Source of the DNA: Eutrigla gurnardus
Taxonomy: Eukaryota > Chordata > Actinopteri > Perciformes > Triglidae
Direction of reading: 5' to 3'
Length of the DNA stretch: 64,000 bases
Assembly (NCBI GenBank): GCA_963514095.1
Contig: OY741268.1
Location: 6,222,001-6,286,000 of the forward strand
Shown piece by piece: positions 55,706 through 64,000 of this stretch. Positions within the stretch are counted from its first letter, which is position 1, and each line of letters opens with the position of its first letter. The notes beneath the pieces are model-generated. The model searched no databases. It was not told where the DNA came from and saw only the letters and a program-made list of their open reading frames with translations. The translations under genes and the position numbers were made by a program.

Positions 55706-58153
55706 TTACCCTGCTGTGGCCATGGTGAGTCTTCTCCTGGGTGAGAGGGAGACTGCCTCCCCCTTTCGGGTGCGGCAACTGCGATCTCTAAGAGGTGTGA
55801 CAGGTTTGTAGGGCTTGCTCTGATTCGCATGAACCCACTTGTGTGTGGCTGGGTGCCTTGGTTGTGAGACCCTGATGCGGTAAGCCACTGGTGATAGCTT
55901 ACCGACGATCTCGAAGATTCGACTCCTCATGAGGATGTCGTCCACATAGATGAGGTTACCGCGTGCAGCCGCGTCACTCATCGCCTTGTGGAGGAAAATG
56001 TTGAACTCGGCGGGGGAGTTCAAATACCCAAAAGGGCAGCGATTCCAGGTATACTGGCGGTTCCCAAAGGAGAAGGCAAGCTTGTACTGGTCGGTTGGAT
56101 CAACTTTCATTGTCCAGAAACCATTAGCGATGTCTACCGTTGAGAAGAAGCGGGCTCCCTTGACTTTAGCTAGCTCCTGATCCAGGTGAATCATGGGCCA
56201 GCGGGAGAGAGGAACCTGTTTGTTCAGTGGCCGGTAGTCGATGGTGAGACGCCATTTCCCAGTGGGTTTCAAGACCGGCCAGATTGGGGAATTATATGTT
56301 GAGTTGCACTCCCGGATGATTTGCTTCTCCAGCAATTTGTCCAGGATGTCTCGGATAGACTCGTATGCGGCTAACGGGATCCTGTACTGGCGTACGAAGG
56401 TCGGTGGCGCATTCGGATCAGTGGGGATGCGGACCGTGTGAAGTTGGGTCTCCCCACAGTCCTGCGAGTCTCGGGAGAAGATCGGCTGGAAGTCGTGGAA
56501 CAACTTCCGTAGCGCGTCTCTCTGGTCCTCGGTAGTGAGGGCATCTACTTTGGCAAGCTGTTGGTTTATCTCAGATTCAAAGCCCGAATAGGGTTCCTCA
56601 GGTGGTTGGTGTGTCTCACCTGAGGTCGCTTCGGTCGATTGAGTCGTTAATGCGTAGACGACCAGATCTCCCCCTTTCCCCAATGCTGTGCCACAAATGG
56701 CTTCACCGTGAAGGGTTTCACGACGGGCCATGGTGATCATTGCGGTTGGGAATGTGAAAAGGACATCGTCTAAGTTTTGGACCAGGATGTAGGTCGAACG
56801 ATTGTTCAACTCAAGCAGGGGTGTGCCGCAGACGGTAAGGTTAAGTTCCCAGAAATGGGGTAAGGCCTGGAAGAATGCTTGGGAGCCAGGCATCTTCTGT
56901 CCCTTAAGGATGGCGAGCCGGATGGGGACGCCTGCGGTCCTGGCAGGGACCATCATGTCAACTTCGCTGGCAACCTGACATGCCTCTGGGATGGTTTGGC
57001 CTGATGTCAGGTGTTCAAGTTCAATGGGCAGGGGCTCGCTCTTAGCGTTAGCCTGGGACCAAAGAATCTGATTGACCGTGTCCAGTTTGGTGCCAAGTCT
57101 GACCAGAGTATCAGCACCTAAAAGGAATGGTGGATGTAGTTTGGGCACTACGCTTATGAAATGGTCAACCTGTTTCTTCCCAATACGGATCGAGAGGGCG
57201 CACACTCCCACCGCCTTAAAGTGAATCTGCGGTGATTCTGCGGAAAGGAGGTGGTGGTTGAGAGGCGCGAAAACTGGGAGAGGTTGATGCTGGCACAGAT
57301 GGTGGTACAGATCTTGACTGACGGCTGTCTTCTCTGACCAAAGCCCCAGGATCGCTTCTGGGACATGGGTGTCATTGAGATGCACACCGCCAACCAGATG
57401 AGGGCTGTAAAGTGCTGGGTTTCGGTTCTCCAGCGGACACAGGAAGGATCCGTGGTGTCGGAAAGCACTCAAGTTGCCGGCTTGGAGTTGTGGGCTCGCA
57501 AGCGGTGCGGTTCGAGCAGAGCCAGGATTAGGCTCTGGAAAAGGCATCCGCATTGGTCGAGGGTCTCTGGACTCTTGGATGACGGCGACTCGTTCGTCGG
57601 AAGCCATCAGGCCACCTGAGGGGTGGAGCGGTTTTGGCGTCTCGACCTGAGCCCAGATGCGCCCCTGATGGCAGTCGATAAGCATTGCCAGCCGGTCCAG
57701 GAGATCCTGACCAATGGGAAGTGGTTCGGTGTCAATGGCACAAATGTGGATGGGGTGCACAAGAGTGACTCCCTGAAACGTGAGGTCCACCCACGCACGT
57801 TCTGTGATGGGTGACCTGTCCTGCGTGTAGCTGGTGATGCTAACGTGGCAGGGCTCAATTTGAAGTGGTTTACCTAGGGAGAGCATGGTTCGGGTCACCT
57901 CTGCAAAGGTGTGTTGGCACATTAGACTGATCTCAGAGCCTGAGTCGAGTAGGGCGAGGATGTTGACACACCCCCCTACCACCACCGAGGTATAAATGCG
58001 TCTAGCGTGGCCTTTGCGAACAAGATCTCCTAGGAAAGTCAAGAAAGGGGGTTGCGACGGGTCGATGGCCTTGGTTGCCGAGTCTGATTTTGGTTCCCCC
58101 GCCCATCCTACCAAGCAAACCTTGGCGGTGGAAGTGGGAACGGCCCGGCCTAG
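55706..58153 (-). CDS. pol: pol: protease and reverse transcriptase, internally deleted
   Basis: The frame follows the gag TGA in the same phase. Counting from the TTG at 58114 as residue 1: the aspartic protease has LLDSGSEISL (catalytic Asp about residue 57). A second protease-like stretch has FLLGADTLVRLG (about 340-351). The RT begins near 560 with PPTFVRQYRIPL and has TIDYRPLN, FSTVDIANGF, the catalytic YVDD at 723-726, and C-terminally ILM. About 10 residues later the protein reads FEIVGKLSPVAYRI, a sequence typical of the integrase C-terminus. RNase H, the integrase zinc finger and the D-D-E core are therefore missing, with a join at about 55915-55930 that kept the frame. Protease and the front of RT may be expressed. 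Integration would need a complete relative. Confidence 0.88.
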   Translation of the reverse strand, partial: LGRAVPTSTAKVCLVGWAGEPKSDSATKAIDPSQPPFLTFLGDLVRKGHARRIYTSVVVGGCVNILALLDSGSEISLMCQHTFAEVTRTMLSLGKPLQIEPCHVSITSYTQDRSPITERAWVDLTFQGVTLVHPIHICAIDTEPLPIGQDLLDRLAMLIDCHQGRIWAQVETPKPLHPSGGLMASDERVAVIQESRDPRPMRMPFPEPNPGSARTAPLASPQLQAGNLSAFRHHGSFLCPLENRNPALYSPHLVGGVHLNDTHVPEAILGLWSEKTAVSQDLYHHLCQHQPLPVFAPLNHHLLSAESPQIHFKAVGVCALSIRIGKKQVDHFISVVPKLHPPFLLGADTLVRLGTKLDTVNQILWSQANAKSEPLPIELEHLTSGQTIPEACQVASEVDMMVPARTAGVPIRLAILKGQKMPGSQAFFQALPHFWELNLTVCGTPLLELNNRSTYILVQNLDDVLFTFPTAMITMARRETLHGEAICGTALGKGGDLVVYALTTQSTEATSGETHQPPEEPYSGFESEINQQLAKVDALTTEDQRDALRKLFHDFQPIFSRDSQDCGETQLHTVRIPTDPNAPPTFVRQYRIPLAAYESIRDILDKLLEKQIIRECNSTYNSPIWPVLKPTGKWRLTIDYRPLNKQVPLSRWPMIHLDQELAKVKGARFFSTVDIANGFWTMKVDPTDQYKLAFSFGNRQYTWNRCPFGYLNSPAEFNIFLHKAMSDAAARGNLIYVDDILMRSRIFEIVGKLSPVAYRIRVSQPRHPATHKWVHANQSKPYKPVTPLRDRSCRTRKGEAVSLSPRRRLTMATAG

Positions 58154-58156
58154 TCA
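58154..58156 (-). promoter_or_regulatory. gag stop TGA in readthrough context (TGA CTA)
   Basis: Gag ends in TGA immediately followed by CTA G, and the pol frame continues in the same phase (58154 and 55706 differ by a multiple of three). UGA-CUA is an established high-readthrough context in animal and viral mRNAs. Pol is therefore probably made as a Gag-Pol readthrough product rather than by frameshifting. Confidence 0.75.
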
Positions 58157-59974
58157 TGTAGGCGGAGGCTCCCTGTCCGGGTTCTTGCCGGGCTTTTGTG
58201 GGGAGCTTGGTGCCGGCTGTGACCATTGGGCCAGGTTGAGCCGCAACCCTATTGCTTTTGTCAGCTTGTCGACCAGGTCGTCCATATCCTTTTCTCTCAT
58301 TCGGGAGTTTGTCGTGCCGGAATTATACTTACCCTCTTGTTTGCGTTCAAACTGGACCTTATTCCTGGGGTTATTTTCGTTCCTGGGTTTTGTGTGATTC
58401 CAGGAGCGTGCGTTCGGCCCACCCCCTTGGTTCTGTCGCCCTTGTTGCTGGTTAGGTTCGCGGTGTGTCTGTTGTACTGGTCTAGTACTTACCCTTGGCT
58501 GCGGCACTTCATCTCCCTCCAGCCCTAGGCCTGTGTGTTCCGCGGTTTGGACCCCCAGGACTCTGGCGTCCTCCCCGGATGACCTTGCGGGTCGCACCCG
58601 GGTCTCCCATGACATCTGTGCGAAATTACGAACCTCTTGCATGGTGAGTCGGTATGTCCTGCAGTGCATGGTGACATCGTAGCGCACACTTTCGTGTAGG
58701 TTATGCAGGAAGAGGGCCTTGAAGGCAGGCTCTTCCTCCACTCCTGGGGAGTTATGGCCCTGAGCATAGGCGGCCCTGAAGCGCCTATAGTACTCCCTGG
58801 GTGGTTCCTGCTTCCTGTGTAGAACAGCGAGGGCGCCGAGCGTGGCGGAGGCGGGGTCCCTGTACCGGCTATACTCCTCCTTGAGTGCTTCACAAAGTCT
58901 GGAGTATCGGTCCCGGTTTCTGGGTGGGAGTGTTTCTATGAAACTGTGGACCTGTCTGGTACTGGTCTTCCAGATTAGCTTGAGCTTCTCGCGTGAGGAG
59001 GCATGGGGTAGGTCACGCAGACAGTGGTCCATCTCTTTGAGATAGCCATCAATATCCGACTCTTTGTGAGTCGGATCGAACCGTTCAATGTCTCTGGCGA
59101 GGGACTCTAACTGTCGGGTGCGCAGGCCATGGTTTGCGGCTGGATATGGGCCATCTGATTCACTTGACGACCCGTTATCACCACGGTAATAGTCTCGGAC
59201 AGAGTGACCCCTCCCCCTTGGAGGTGGGGATGGAGTCCGAGGCATGCGTGACCCTCCTACCGAGTGTCGGTGGTGGGTACGTGGGAATCTGGAATCCCCC
59301 GTCGAGCTTCGAGCCACTGGGAAATGGCTCAGACTTCGGCGTGGGGACTCGTCCCGCTGGGAGTAGCTCCACTTGTGAGGTGGGGCTTCTCGTTCCAGTG
59401 GGTGGGTGGATGGTGGCGCCTGGTAGCGCCGACGTTCGGCCTCTTCCGACTGTAACAGTCTCTCCCTGCGCATGGGACGGTGTGCGTCCGTGGGGGGCGC
59501 GGTTTCAAGGTCCGACAGGTCAGGCATATCCGTGTCTTGGGGTGTACCTACCTGGGCAGCCTGAGTTTCCTCACGCTGGAGTTCTCTCTCCTCCTCCCTG
59601 CATGGCCTGCGGAGGGCTTCCTCCCTCTCCACCTTCAGTTCGGCCACTTCCTGTCGCAGGGAGGTGGTCGCATGACCCAGTCGATTGATTAACTCCTCAT
59701 CCTCAGCTTTCTGCAGTTGTGCTCTGCGCTGAGACAGGAGGAAGATTCGACCCACCACGTCAGCGATTGTGCGTTGTGGTTTCCCTGCCGGGTGATTAAC
59801 ATAATCAACAAGCTCCTGCAGTTGATCATTGCATGCCACTACATCGTAGTGCTCCAGGTTTTCCCTGTCCTCAAGGGACAGGTGGAGGAGACCAGCGATC
59901 GCATCCTGCAGGCCTGCGTCGACTGATACCTGGGGAGCCTCAGCTCCTTGTTCTTTCGGGCCGTAGTTGCTCAT
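58154..59974 (-). CDS. gag: gag-like structural protein, 606 aa
   Basis: The frame starts MSNYGPKEQG. Seen: an acidic N-terminal part, a long charged coiled-coil-like stretch (about 85-140, QRRAQLQKAEDEELINRLGH and EVAELKVEREEAL), a low-complexity Arg/Ser/Pro region (170-275), a capsid-like helical region (about 290-460) with ERFDPTHKESDIDGYLKEMDH, IETLPPRNRDRY and YYRRFRAAYAQ, and a basic Gln/Asn/Arg-rich tail. The capsid-like block resembles Ty3/gypsy- and Arc-type Gag (retrotrans_gag). No CCHC zinc knuckle is seen; the basic tail may bind RNA instead. The frame is uninterrupted, so this copy could make particles. It lies about 480 bp downstream of the 5' LTR and reads through into pol. Confidence 0.88.
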   Translation of the reverse strand: MSNYGPKEQGAEAPQVSVDAGLQDAIAGLLHLSLEDRENLEHYDVVACNDQLQELVDYVNHPAGKPQRTIADVVGRIFLLSQRRAQLQKAEDEELINRLGHATTSLRQEVAELKVEREEALRRPCREEERELQREETQAAQVGTPQDTDMPDLSDLETAPPTDAHRPMRRERLLQSEEAERRRYQAPPSTHPLEREAPPHKWSYSQRDESPRRSLSHFPVARSSTGDSRFPRTHHRHSVGGSRMPRTPSPPPRGRGHSVRDYYRGDNGSSSESDGPYPAANHGLRTRQLESLARDIERFDPTHKESDIDGYLKEMDHCLRDLPHASSREKLKLIWKTSTRQVHSFIETLPPRNRDRYSRLCEALKEEYSRYRDPASATLGALAVLHRKQEPPREYYRRFRAAYAQGHNSPGVEEEPAFKALFLHNLHESVRYDVTMHCRTYRLTMQEVRNFAQMSWETRVRPARSSGEDARVLGVQTAEHTGLGLEGDEVPQPRVSTRPVQQTHREPNQQQGRQNQGGGPNARSWNHTKPRNENNPRNKVQFERKQEGKYNSGTTNSRMREKDMDDLVDKLTKAIGLRLNLAQWSQPAPSSPQKPGKNPDREPPPT

Positions 59975-60455
59975 TTTACCTCTAGTAAAAGGCAGAACCC
60001 GGTGGCTTCACTTGTTTGGTGCTAATCGCAAGAAAAAAGAATGTATTTGTTGTTATACTGATGTGGGTGCACAGGTGAGCTGCGTCGACCTGTGACTTAC
60101 AATGGAAATGTTAGTACTCTTCTACAGCCTGTGGACTGTCAATGAGGTGTCTCTAGCACCTCTGGTGAGTAATAACAGTGTTATAACGCGTCTTAGTATC
60201 CCTAACCCTGTGTTTGTTAGTATTGTTGTCAAACAATAAATGGCTAATCACAACATGCATATGCAACCCTCGACTGTATTTGCTTGGCAAATAATAACAG
60301 GGAGCAAACAAATCGATCCTTGAACATCGATTTCTAAACAATCATATTAACAATAATAATATTTACTATTATTATTATTATATACCTCTCAGGTTATTGT
60401 GCATAAATCTCTGGATAAAGCTGGTTTAAGAAGGCCTCACACGGGGCACCATTTA
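59975..60455 (-). other. 5' leader of the retrotransposon
   Basis: Untranslated sequence between the primer-binding site and the gag start, where a packaging signal would be expected. There is no gene. An ATT-repeat run lies at about 60350-60381. Confidence 0.7.
60435..60451 (-). promoter_or_regulatory. Primer-binding site
   Basis: The minus strand reads TGGTGCCCCGTGTGAGG, four bases after the end of the 5' LTR. It begins with TGG, as expected for pairing with the CCA end of a tRNA. I cannot name the tRNA with confidence. Confidence 0.75.
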
Positions 60456-62298
60456 TGTTGGGGTTGTAGCAGGGGCAGATTTGGTTATCAACAGTTAACT
60501 ATCAATATCAATGTGATTATCGGTATTAATAATTATATTTAATCTATCATCATGATATAATCATGAATAAACGGGGCACCACCCTGGGATCAGGGAAAAG
60601 ATAACCTAAAACTGTATTCAGTCTCAATATGGAGGTTTTATACTCACATGCATAGGAGTACAAAACCAATCGAACAATTAAAAAGGCGTGAAATTCAAGC
60701 ACTAGCCTTCACAACCTGCTGTTATCCAGTGACATATACACAACAAGCACAAGAGACCGCTAGTTATAATATAATAAGATTTATTAAAATCAGTAATAAT
60801 GATCACAATCAATAACACTGCAATTAACAAAGCCTTATTACCTAACTACCTAACACACAAAGGGAGAGACACACGTGGAGTGTGTGTGTGCGTATGTGTG
60901 TGCGTGCGTGCGTGTGCGTGCATGTGCGTGTGCGTGCGTGCGTGCGTGTCGCGAGAGAGAGAGAGAGAGAGAGAGAGAGGTGGCTATGGGCGGCCACCAG
61001 ATGGAGCTATTCCTCGCAGCGTTCAGGGGCGGAGCCACTGAGGTTCGATGGGGTAGCGAGAGAGAGAGAGAGGTGGAGCTATTCCTCGCAGCGTTCAGGG
61101 GCGGAGCCACTGAGGTCTGACGGAGTAGCGAGAGAGAGAGAGAGAGAGAGAGAGAGCCGTATGTAGCCACCAGATGTAGCTATGTCCCTAGCGGCCGCCG
61201 GGAACAGCTGGCTTAGGACACGTGTGTATGTGTGTGTGTGTTAGCGGGTCACAAACAAAGAGAGAGAGAATGCGCGAGCGATATTCGGAGGGACAGAAAA
61301 CGTGCTGCTATCACACGGGCTCGCGTGAATGAACTGGAATTTATTCCGCGAGACCGGTCTTTTAACTGATAGTAGAGGCTTTCTGAGCTCGCGAATATGG
61401 CGGAGGTTAGTCGAAAACACTGTTACAGAAATCACCCCAGCTGTGTGGGTAACCAATCAACATTCACATACAGCAGCACATAAACAACGGACTCGGCGAT
61501 CCGCGATCAGAACTTAAAACACATTAACAAGAATTACAAGCATGTCCTACACTATCGAATCTCTGCTTCTGCCCAGACAAATAGCCTCTTACTTTTGTCG
61601 ATGTGAGATGCGTCGATGTGAGGTTTCCGTCCCGTGCGTTGATGGCGTTTCTTTACGCCGGCAGCGGACGGTAGTTTGTGGGGCGCTGGTTCAGCGCCGG
61701 ATCCAATTAGTTGAAGAAAACAGTTAGTATTTCTTCCTTCTGCAGGAACAATCGCGGGGCTCGGCGATGTAGTCAGCTGATTTCAGACAAAGACGGGTCG
61801 AGTTATCCGTTCTGCTGGCAGCTGGGACGAAGAAAGTTTCTTCTTACCGCGGGGAACGGGAGTGTCGCGCTGTCGCGGTGGTCTCCTCGGGATCCAAAAT
61901 GATAAACAAAAGAAAAATAAAACGAGTAGAGAAAAGAGGGATAAACAGTCTGTTGCTCGTCCAGCGAGTTTGGGGAAAAGACTGCGGCCTAGGACAAAGG
62001 AAAAACGCTGCAGACGTTATATTCACCTCCTGGTGTAACGTGAGTTACTTTGGAGAGAGAACGTTTTTCTGATGGCCGCGGGATTTATAGCTTACGGCTG
62101 GACCGGGGGACCCCCTGGAGTCCCATGCAGTTCGCAGCCAATGGCGCGCCAGCGGTGTGACGTCAGATCCCGTGACCAGGTGGAGGTGACACTAAAATGG
62201 TGGTTGTAGTTTTTTTATCTCCTTTGTCCCATTGTCCTGGCCGCATGTGTAGGCTTCTGTAGGCCGCATTGTGTAGTCCTTCTAGTGAGGTCCCAACA
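60456..62298 (-). repeat. 5' LTR of the 9.2-kb retrotransposon
   Basis: Same length and frames as 53069-54911. On the minus strand the order is TGACGTCA (62158-62165), a CCAAT-type ATTGGC (about 62139-62144), TATAAATCC (about 62081-62089), then about 1.3 kb to AATAAA (60780-60785). The R region would therefore be unusually long. Confidence 0.96.
62080..62165 (-). promoter_or_regulatory. LTR core promoter: CRE, CCAAT and TATA
   Basis: TGACGTCA is a perfect cAMP-response-type palindrome. It lies about 75 bp upstream of CTATAAATCC on the minus strand, with ATTGGC in between. The identical arrangement is in the 3' LTR at 54693-54778. Confidence 0.65.
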
Positions 62299-62526
62299 GT
62301 GTATATAGTCTGTGTGTTTCCCCTGTCTCGTTGTCGGTTCATTGTCGCTGTTTTGTCTTCCCCTGCATGCTGCACCACGTCTTGTCTCTGGATTTTTGTA
62401 CCACGTCTTGTCTCTGGATATTTTTGTACCTCGTCCTGCCTCCTGTGTCCCTTCGTGTTTTGGTTCCTTTTTTTCCTCACCTCCCCTTTTTTCGAGTCCA
62501 CGTCTTGCCCAGAACGTGACACATTT

Positions 62527-63123
62527 GAATAATTGACACACAGCTGATTTATGTTGGCTAAATTGGGCCAACCACAGCTGATTCCAGTGTGGCTTAGACT
62601 CAGTGGCAGGAGTTATTTTTTTCTATTACATTGACACTTATAGAGTAAAAGGAGGACTTTGAGGAGTGATGTTTTTGGAAACCGAAACAGAAAAAGACAA
62701 ACTTTTTATCTGGGCTTTTTGTTGTTTTGTTCAGAATGCTTTTATGAGTTTCATGGATATTTTGTTGTAAGCAATACTGTAAAACTTGTTCTGTTCTATC
62801 ATACTGTAAACAGTATTTTTACTTTACCTCCTGTAGTACACAGTAAAGGGGAAAAAAAACTGATTTGGTTTTTACTGGAATGCTTTTGAATGTGAACTGT
62901 TAGTGCAATTTTCTATTTTCTGTAATTTGGTACAAGATCTGGATATTATATTATTTATATTTAGTAATTTCCCTTTAATAATTACTAAGTGTATTTTATA
63001 GTTTTGCATTTTAGTGCATATGTTGGATGTGCTCATATTGTTTTGATTTATAATGGAGCGCATACAGAGCTGTGACGTAGGACCTCGCGCAGCCAGAGAG
63101 AGGGAAAACTGTGTGTATTGTAC
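62527..63123. other. No gene seen
   Basis: AT-rich sequence between the LTR nest and the palindromic MITE. No frame or repeat recognised. Confidence 0.45.
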
Positions 63124-63131
63124 CTTTTTGG

Positions 63132-63325
63132 TAGTGATGTCCAAATGAAGCTTTGTGAAGCATATTCTTTATTTTCTGAGCCCAATAGATGGCGCTCTCT
63201 GTTCAACAAAGGGTTGAAAGCAATGGAAAATATCGACCTTCAACCCTTTGTTTAACAGAGAGTGCCATCTATTGGGCTCAGAAAATAAAGAAAATGCTTC
63301 ACGAAGCTTCATTTGGACATCACTA
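63132..63325. mobile_element. Palindromic hAT-type MITE with 8-bp TSD
   Basis: The 194-bp element is almost entirely two inverted arms. The ends read TAGTGATGTCC and GGACATCACTA. The arms pair to a short loop near 63220-63235 with only a few differences. CTTTTTGG is duplicated at 63124-63131 and 63326-63333. It would form a long hairpin. Confidence 0.95.
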
Positions 63326-63620
63326 CTTTTTGGTGAACATTCAGTAAAAGACGGAGCGAACACACGGTTTTCTACTGTCGTTCAAATACAAACACGCGGA
63401 GTGTATTTCGAGTGGTTAAATGTTTAAGAAATACTTACTGAACACATTAAGGGAACTTTAGCCACTACATGAACATTACATGTAGACATACAGTTCCCAA
63501 CCAATAAATGTAGTGTAAAAACGGTGGATTGCATGTTTTGCATGCAAATACCTGTAAAACTGAAACATAAAAGTCTATGCAGTTTTTGCAATGTCAACAA
63601 TAGCCAGTATTTTGAAACCT

Positions 63621-64000
63621 GGGGCCCGTTTCACAAAGCAGGTTCAACAAACTCTGAACCTAACCCTGAACTCTGAGTTGATCAACTCTAAGATGGGCAA
63701 CTCTGAGTTTTCGGTTTCAGAACAGCGGTTTTGAATTAGTTCAGTCAACACTGAGTATGTAAACTCTGAGTTACGCGCGTGCCTGCCGACTCTACAAAGC
63801 CATCATCAATGGAGCTCCGAAACTACGATTCACCATGGCAACCGGGAGAGCGTTATTAGATATTACCGAGTGTTTATGTAGAAAATGAGCATATCCTGAG
63901 AAAGAGGAGCAACGTAACTGCAGCAAAGTAGCGATAGTTGGCGTGGCAGACATTTACTGCCCGATCTAATTATGTATAACTGAATGAAACAGACTATTGA
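63621..64000. mobile_element. Harbinger-like element, left part
   Basis: GGGGCCCGTTTCACAAAGCAGG, with the following repeats of AACTCTGAGTT, matches the start of fish PIF/Harbinger elements as I recall them. The right end lies beyond the window, so TIR and TSD cannot be checked. Confidence 0.55.

Larger units (their letters stand above)
53069..62298 (-). mobile_element. LTR retrotransposon, 9.2 kb, deleted pol, near-identical LTRs
   Basis: The element has two 1843-bp LTRs, a primer-binding site, gag, a shortened pol and a polypurine tract, all on the minus strand, flanked by GTGT at 53065-53068 and 62299-62302. The LTRs have the same length and all their reading frames match, which implies a very recent insertion. 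RNase H and most of integrase are gone, and no envelope frame is seen between pol and the 3' LTR. The lineage (Ty3/gypsy-like or retrovirus-like) is not settled. The 4-bp TSD and same-frame gag-stop-pol are retrovirus-like features. Confidence 0.95.
52867..62521 (+). mobile_element. Solo LTR of 421 bp, split by a younger retrotransposon
   Basis: TGTCATGATC at the left and AGAACGTGACA at the right are flanked by CATTT at 52862-52866 and 62522-62526. Its two pieces are 52867-53068 and 62303-62521. Its TATA-like GTATATAG lies at the break. The whole 9.2-kb element at 53069-62298 sits inside it. Confidence 0.88.

Overview
The window looks like intergenic DNA from a teleost fish. Evidence is the V-SINE copies with the DANA/mermaid-type core, L2-clade LINEs, hAT, Kolobok-like, CACTA (EnSpm) and Harbinger-like DNA transposons, several LTR families, and GT-AG introns. 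I found no convincing single-copy host gene. Almost every coding stretch belongs to a transposable element, and much of the window is elements inserted into older elements. Target-site duplications (TSDs) fix many boundaries to the base.

Layout. 1-2083: an L2 LINE (minus) beside a hAT 5' end with a BED finger. 3608-4432: a non-autonomous hAT (TSD GTCAAATG). 5756-5950: a V-SINE. 7115-7924: a short terminal-inverted-repeat (TIR) element with a tRNA-like block. 8033-22547: CACTA-type DNA holding a near-complete but broken L2 (8589-12607, itself hit by a TTAA element), a tandem array of about 500-bp units, a solo LTR (15056-16410) and, most notably, a 5.1-kb transposon (16961-22047) with TIRs of about 550 bp and an intact 1211-codon gene. 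22908-25919: one V-SINE split by a probable hAT that carries a TTAA element (K1). 25920-33511: a GGGCCC-ended element split first by a CACTA element (26053-29783) with an intact five-exon second gene and then by a hAT transposase element (29980-33475). 33544-36665: a long solo LTR carrying another GGGCCC element. 38727-39930: a LINE with an altered RT motif. 42607-43997: a non-autonomous hAT with a nested V-SINE. 46442-50287: a TTAA element (K2) broken by two solo LTRs. 50487-51574: an L2 tail. 51803-52737: a third GGGCCC element. 52867-62521: a 421-bp solo LTR split by a 9.2-kb LTR retrotransposon (53069-62298). 63132-63325: a palindromic hAT MITE. 63621 to the end: the start of a Harbinger-like element.

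Best candidates for new biology. (1) The long-TIR transposon, whose protein combines a possible DDE-like N-terminal half, a FEN/PIN-like nuclease-like region and a C-terminal tesmin-type CXC cysteine cluster; Academ is the closest superfamily I can name, by inference. (2) The CACTA second gene, which resembles the C-terminus of the vertebrate host gene C14orf93. (3) The LTR element, whose two 1843-bp LTRs appear identical. Its gag and pol share one frame separated by TGA-CTA, a known readthrough context, and its pol is joined in frame from the RT active site to the integrase tail, so it probably moved with help in trans. (4) TTAA elements carrying an exon that resembles the cytoplasmic domain of P2X7 receptors.
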